DNA of 64,000 bases from assembly GCA_045648445.1 (NCBI GenBank), contig JAZRNY010000014.1, positions 8,015 to 72,014 on the forward strand. The letters are read 5' to 3'. The notes beneath the pieces are model-generated. The model was not told where the DNA came from, made no database searches, and saw only the letters and a program-made list of their open reading frames with translations. Numbering within the stretch: the first letter of the stretch is position 1; each line of letters opens with the position of its first letter. Positions 61,516-64,000 of this stretch are shown here, one piece after another. This DNA comes from SIG607 sp045648445 (GTDB lineage Bacteria > Bacillota > Clostridia > Oscillospirales > Acutalibacteraceae). Position numbers and translations under genes: made by a program.

Positions 61516-61833
61516 CTACACCTCCGAAAGTATAGATATTCTGTCACTAAACTGAAGACAAAGTTGTTCAATGTGAAGTTTAAAACCTGCAAGAACCGCC
61601 TGAGTTTTATCTGACGGGTTATTTACCCTTATTTCCATAAAACCGTCATCTACTTGGGCTTCAACCTTATCACCAATAATTTCGCTGATGGTGTTAGCCG
61701 TCATATAAGAAGCGGAAGATATTGCAGAACAAAGAATTTTGCCTTCTTCATCGTCACAGTTAACAGAACTGTGACCGCTGACCGAAAAGCCGTACAGTTT
61801 GCTTTTGTCAGCGTAAAATTTAATCTCGGTCAT
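61516..61833 (-). CDS. prp: Ribosomal-processing cysteine protease Prp
   Basis: 105 residues. Catalytic residues fit H21 (VSGHSSVN) and C35 (GKILCSAIS); the family pattern of a Gly-His then an acidic loop then Cys is kept. It removes the N-terminal extension of L27 encoded next to it. Between rplU and rpmA, the usual place in Firmicutes. Confidence 0.95.
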   Translation of the reverse strand: MTEIKFYADKSKLYGFSVSGHSSVNCDDEEGKILCSAISSASYMTANTISEIIGDKVEAQVDDGFMEIRVNNPSDKTQAVLAGFKLHIEQLCLQFSDRISILSEV

Positions 61834-61838
61834 AATAA

Positions 61839-62144
61839 TTAACCGATAGCCTTGATTTCAACCTTGGTGTACGGCTGTCTGTGGCCCTTTTTACGAGCAC
61901 AGCCCTTCTTAGGCTTGTAGGTAAATACTGTTACCTTTTTACCCTTGCCGTTCTTGAGAACAACGCCCTTAACAGCAGCACCCTCAACGTAAGGAGCACC
62001 TACTTTAAGTTCACCGTTATTGATAGCGATAACTTTGTCAAAAACAACTTCGCTGTCAACTTCAGCCTCAAGTTTCTCAACGTAGATAACGTCACCGTCT
62101 GCTACACGGTACTGTTTTCCACCGGTTTCGATAATTGCGTACAT
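61839..62144 (-). CDS. rplU: Ribosomal protein bL21
   Basis: 101 residues. It starts MYAIIETGGKQYRVADGDVI and ends RKKGHRQPYTKVEIKAIG, both characteristic of L21. First gene of the rplU-prp-rpmA operon, downstream of a structured leader and a consensus promoter. AGGTG lies seven bases before the ATG. Confidence 0.98.
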   Translation of the reverse strand: MYAIIETGGKQYRVADGDVIYVEKLEAEVDSEVVFDKVIAINNGELKVGAPYVEGAAVKGVVLKNGKGKKVTVFTYKPKKGCARKKGHRQPYTKVEIKAIG

Positions 62145-62230
62145 TTTGTTGCACCTGCCTTAATTTCAGTCTCGCTACAGTAAGGCGTATGCCAAAAAGG
62201 GCATAACTTAACAAGCCTTCAATATGCGGC
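62145..62230 (-). ncRNA. Structured 5' leader of rplU (L21-leader-like)
   Basis: On the minus strand the leader holds an outer helix AAGGC/GCCUU (62215-62219 with 62182-62186) around an inner hairpin UAUGCC/GGCAUA (62200-62205 with 62188-62193). A second AAGGC (62157-62161), directly before the ribosome site, could pair with the same GCCUU. This suggests an L21-binding autoregulatory leader, known from Firmicutes; identity with the Rfam family is not verified. Confidence 0.65.
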
Positions 62231-62236
62231 TTAACG

Positions 62237-62265
62237 ATTATACCACAATGCATACTGTGTGTCAA
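62237..62265 (-). promoter_or_regulatory. Sigma-A promoter of rplU-prp-rpmA
   Basis: On the minus strand TTGACA (62260-62265) and TATAAT (62237-62242), spacer 17 bases, both boxes perfect. About 92 bases from the rplU ATG. Confidence 0.95.
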
Positions 62266-62278
62266 GCATTATTTTTTA

Positions 62279-62307
62279 TTGATAATTTTAAAGTTTTATG
62301 CTACAAT
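62279..62307 (+). promoter_or_regulatory. Promoter of the SDR gene
   Basis: TTGATA (62279-62284) and TACAAT (62302-62307), spacer 17 bases, 27 bases before the ATG; divergent from the rplU promoter. Confidence 0.75.
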
Positions 62308-62334
62308 ATTAAAAAAATATAAAGGGTGAATAAT

Positions 62335-63102
62335 ATGATTACAGCAATTATTACGGGGGCTTCCTCAGGACTTGGCAAAGAATTTGCTTTGGCTATAAAA
62401 AAACGTTGCCCCGATATTGAATCTTTTTGGTTAATCGCCAGAAGAAGAGAAAAGTTAGAAGCGCTTGCCAAAGAGTTAGGCGAAGATAAATGTTTTATTT
62501 TATCCCTTGACCTTACAAGCGAAGATTACAAAGAAGAGTTACGTCAGGTTTTAAAGGACAGCGTTCCCGAAATCAAATACCTTATAAACAATGCAGGTTT
62601 TGGCAAACTTGATTATTTCGAAAATATTCCCGTGCAAGACTGCGCCGATCAAGTAACCCTTAATTGCGTATCTTTAACAGCCGTAACAAATCTTTGCTTA
62701 CCCTATATGAACAATGACGGCGAAATTATCAACATAGCATCTATCGCCTCCTTTGCGCCAAATGCCCGTATGGCAGTATACAGTTCCACAAAGGCTTACG
62801 TTTTAAGTTTCAGCCGCGCTCTTCGTGAAGAATTCAAAATGGCAGGTAAAAAGTTAAACGTTTTAGCAGTTTGTCCCGGACCTATGGATACCGAATTTTT
62901 GCCGGTAGCAAACATTGATAAAGGCACTTCAAAAATGTTTGATACTCTTCCCCGCGCAAATCCCAAAAAGGTTGCTCAAAATGCTCTTAAAATGTCTGCC
63001 AAGAAAAAAGCAGTATACACGCCCAAACTTCTATTTAAATTTTACAGAGTTCTGTCAAAAGTTTTACCAACCGCTCTTGTTATGAAATTTGCAAAAACTT
63101 AA
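62335..63102 (+). CDS. SDR-family NAD(P)-dependent oxidoreductase
   Basis: 255 residues. The TGASSGLGKEF loop, NNAGFGKLD, a serine in INIASIASF and Y-x3-K in YSSTKAYVLSF give a complete catalytic set. The pattern ASSGLGKEFA, and the C-terminal PKKVAQNALKMSAKKK, resemble the DltE/YqjQ-type SDRs of Firmicutes. Substrate unknown. ATG 62335 has AAGGGTG upstream; an earlier GTG overlaps it. Its transcript runs toward sigK, with a hairpin in between. Confidence 0.9.
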   Translation: MITAIITGASSGLGKEFALAIKKRCPDIESFWLIARRREKLEALAKELGEDKCFILSLDLTSEDYKEELRQVLKDSVPEIKYLINNAGFGKLDYFENIPVQDCADQVTLNCVSLTAVTNLCLPYMNNDGEIINIASIASFAPNARMAVYSSTKAYVLSFSRALREEFKMAGKKLNVLAVCPGPMDTEFLPVANIDKGTSKMFDTLPRANPKKVAQNALKMSAKKKAVYTPKLLFKFYRVLSKVLPTALVMKFAKT

Positions 63103-63118
63103 ACGGACCTGCAATAAC

Positions 63119-63155
63119 CCCCTCTTTCTATCATATATATTGAAGGAAAGAGGGG
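63119..63155 (+). terminator. Hairpin between SDR and sigK, enclosing the sigK ribosome site
   Basis: 10-bp stem cccctctttc (63119-63128) with gaaagagggg (63146-63155), 17-base loop, then TTTTT. It looks like an intrinsic terminator for the SDR gene, but the 3' arm is also the purine-rich Shine-Dalgarno of sigK (ATG at 63161). Confidence 0.65.
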
Positions 63156-63160
63156 TTTTT

Positions 63161-63838
63161 ATGTTTTGGGCATTTTTAGAAAAGATTTTTTCTACATTTT
63201 TATTTTTAGCGCTTCACGTAGCAAAAAGCGGCAATTTTCCGCCTCCGCTGTCAGCAAAAGAAGAAAAGGAATTGCTTATCAAAAGTAACCAAGGAGACAT
63301 TAACGCAAGAAACAAACTTATTGAACACAATTTAAGGTTAGTAGCCCATATTTCAAAAAAATACTACACTAGCGAAAATCAAGACGACCTTATTTCAATA
63401 GGTACAATAGGACTTATTAAGGGTGTTTCAACCTTTAATGCCGAAAAAGGCAATCGTCTTGCCACCTATGCAGCAAGATGCATTGAAAACGAAATTCTTA
63501 TGCATTTCAGAAGCCTTAAAAAAACTTCGCAAGACGTTTCTTTCTCAGACGCCATTGATACCGACAAAGACGGTAATACTTTAACACTGGGCGATATAAT
63601 TGCAATCGACAGCGACATTGCCGAAGAAATTGACACCAAATTTAAAATCAAAAGATTAGCAGAGATATTCCCTAAAGTCCTTGACCAAAGGGAACGGCAG
63701 ATTTTAACACTCCGTTTCGGTTTGTTTGGAACCGAAGAACTTACACAACAACAAATTGCAAATAAACTTGGTATTTCCCGTTCTTACGTTTCAAGAATTG
63801 AAAAAGCCGCGCTGAAAAAATTAAGACCGTACTTTTAG
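63161..63838 (+). CDS. sigK: Sporulation sigma factor SigK
   Basis: 225 residues, uninterrupted. A short hydrophobic pro-sequence-like N-terminus (MFWAFLEKIFSTFLFLALHV) is followed by GNFPPPLSAKEEKELL and the sigma regions: ARNKLIEHNLRLVAHISKKY (2.1), DDLISIGTIGLIKGVSTFN (2.2-2.3), RLATYAARCIENEILMHFR (2.4), and region 4 with RERQILTLRFGLFG and TQQQIANKLGISRSYVSRIE. It directs late mother-cell transcription in sporulation. There is no skin element or split. An upstream in-frame extension of 24 codons is spurious; the hairpin supplies the GAGGGG site. Confidence 0.93.
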   Translation: MFWAFLEKIFSTFLFLALHVAKSGNFPPPLSAKEEKELLIKSNQGDINARNKLIEHNLRLVAHISKKYYTSENQDDLISIGTIGLIKGVSTFNAEKGNRLATYAARCIENEILMHFRSLKKTSQDVSFSDAIDTDKDGNTLTLGDIIAIDSDIAEEIDTKFKIKRLAEIFPKVLDQRERQILTLRFGLFGTEELTQQQIANKLGISRSYVSRIEKAALKKLRPYF

Positions 63839-64000
63839 CGCCCACGCCCCGTAGGGAAGTATTTGTTTCTCGAACAAAATTCCCTGTATTGTTGTCAAAA
63901 GCCTCGAAAGGCGACAGCCTTTCTGCGTTTTATGGCTTAAATACAGTAAATTTTTAGTTCTTACGAAACTGCGAAGCACCTTAAAACGAAAATATTGAGT
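63839..64000. other. Terminal intergenic stretch after sigK
   Basis: No credible gene. It contains an imperfect hairpin with agggaa/ttccct ends (about 63854-63885), followed by a cct-rich dyad with aaagcctcgaaaggc and gacagcctttctgcg near 63898-63926. Possibly a terminator region or small repeat. It runs off the window edge. Confidence 0.4.

Overview
The window looks like a chromosomal segment of an anaerobic, spore-forming Bacillota (Clostridia-type) bacterium, probably a gut commensal. The DNA is AT-rich, with strong Shine-Dalgarno sites and consensus sigma-A promoters. It encodes an intact sporulation sigma-K. Its L27 ribosomal protein carries the Firmicutes-specific N-terminal extension, and the gene for the Prp protease that removes it is next door. 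Sugar-acid, glycan and peptidoglycan-sugar catabolic genes are plentiful. No tRNA, rRNA, CRISPR, prophage or insertion sequence was seen, and no gene-free stretch exceeds 300 bases.

Layout. (1) 1-6347: a hexuronide locus, with an AraC regulator, mannonate dehydratase (uxuA) and an SDR oxidoreductase running left, and a GPH sugar transporter plus GH2 glycosidase (probable beta-glucuronidase) running right. (2) 6361-22191: one leftward 14-gene surface polysaccharide operon, from a strong promoter (22163-22191) to a bidirectional terminator (6361-6390). It holds capE/capF/capG for UDP-N-acetyl-L-fucosamine, a PglC-type sugar transferase, three glycosyltransferases, an EpsG-type polymerase, a flippase, two PF14907-type nucleotidyltransferase-fold proteins, a DegT aminotransferase, an ATP-grasp protein and an HpcH/HpaI-fold protein. 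(3) 22218-24913: LysR regulator and a TRAP-type permease with a small membrane partner. (4) 24999-31139: DUF89 phosphatase-like protein, membrane XRE regulator, nitrilase-family amidohydrolase, iron alcohol dehydrogenase, and the uracil salvage pair upp/uraA. (5) 31296-40757: a glycan cluster with two NagZ-type GH3 enzymes, a serine hydrolase, a GH28-like beta-helix protein, a DMT transporter, an AraC regulator and a DUF4838 protein. (6) 40795-43550: ECF S component, P-loop kinase, endonuclease/phosphatase-family protein and AAA ATPase. (7) 43696-47935: a trehalase-like glycosidase, an XRE-sugar kinase fusion followed by murQ, and an AraC regulator. (8) 47972-56543: enolase, rlmB, a degenerate P-type ATPase homologue, metG, tatD, an Asn-rich micro-protein and an anchored repeat protein. 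(9) 56543-64000: TetR-controlled ABC-2 exporter, yitT, mrnC, obgE, rpmA-prp-rplU with a structured leader, an SDR and sigK.

How the genes work together. Region 1 could import glucuronides, hydrolyse them and feed the hexuronate into the mannonate pathway. Region 2 should build a FucNAc-containing surface polymer that may carry an additional modified amino sugar. Regions 5 and 7 suggest turnover of peptidoglycan or host amino sugars: GH3 hexosaminidases release GlcNAc/MurNAc, the kinase phosphorylates them and MurQ converts MurNAc-6-P to GlcNAc-6-P. Regions 8 and 9 are mainly housekeeping (glycolysis, translation, ribosome assembly, sporulation).

The best candidates for undescribed biology are the P-type ATPase homologue lacking its phosphorylation aspartate (50138-52615), the DNA-binding-domain/sugar-kinase fusion ahead of murQ (45103-46218), and the aminotransferase/ATP-grasp/aldolase-fold set in the capsule operon (17043-22125). 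All assignments are from reading motifs by eye; no database search was run.
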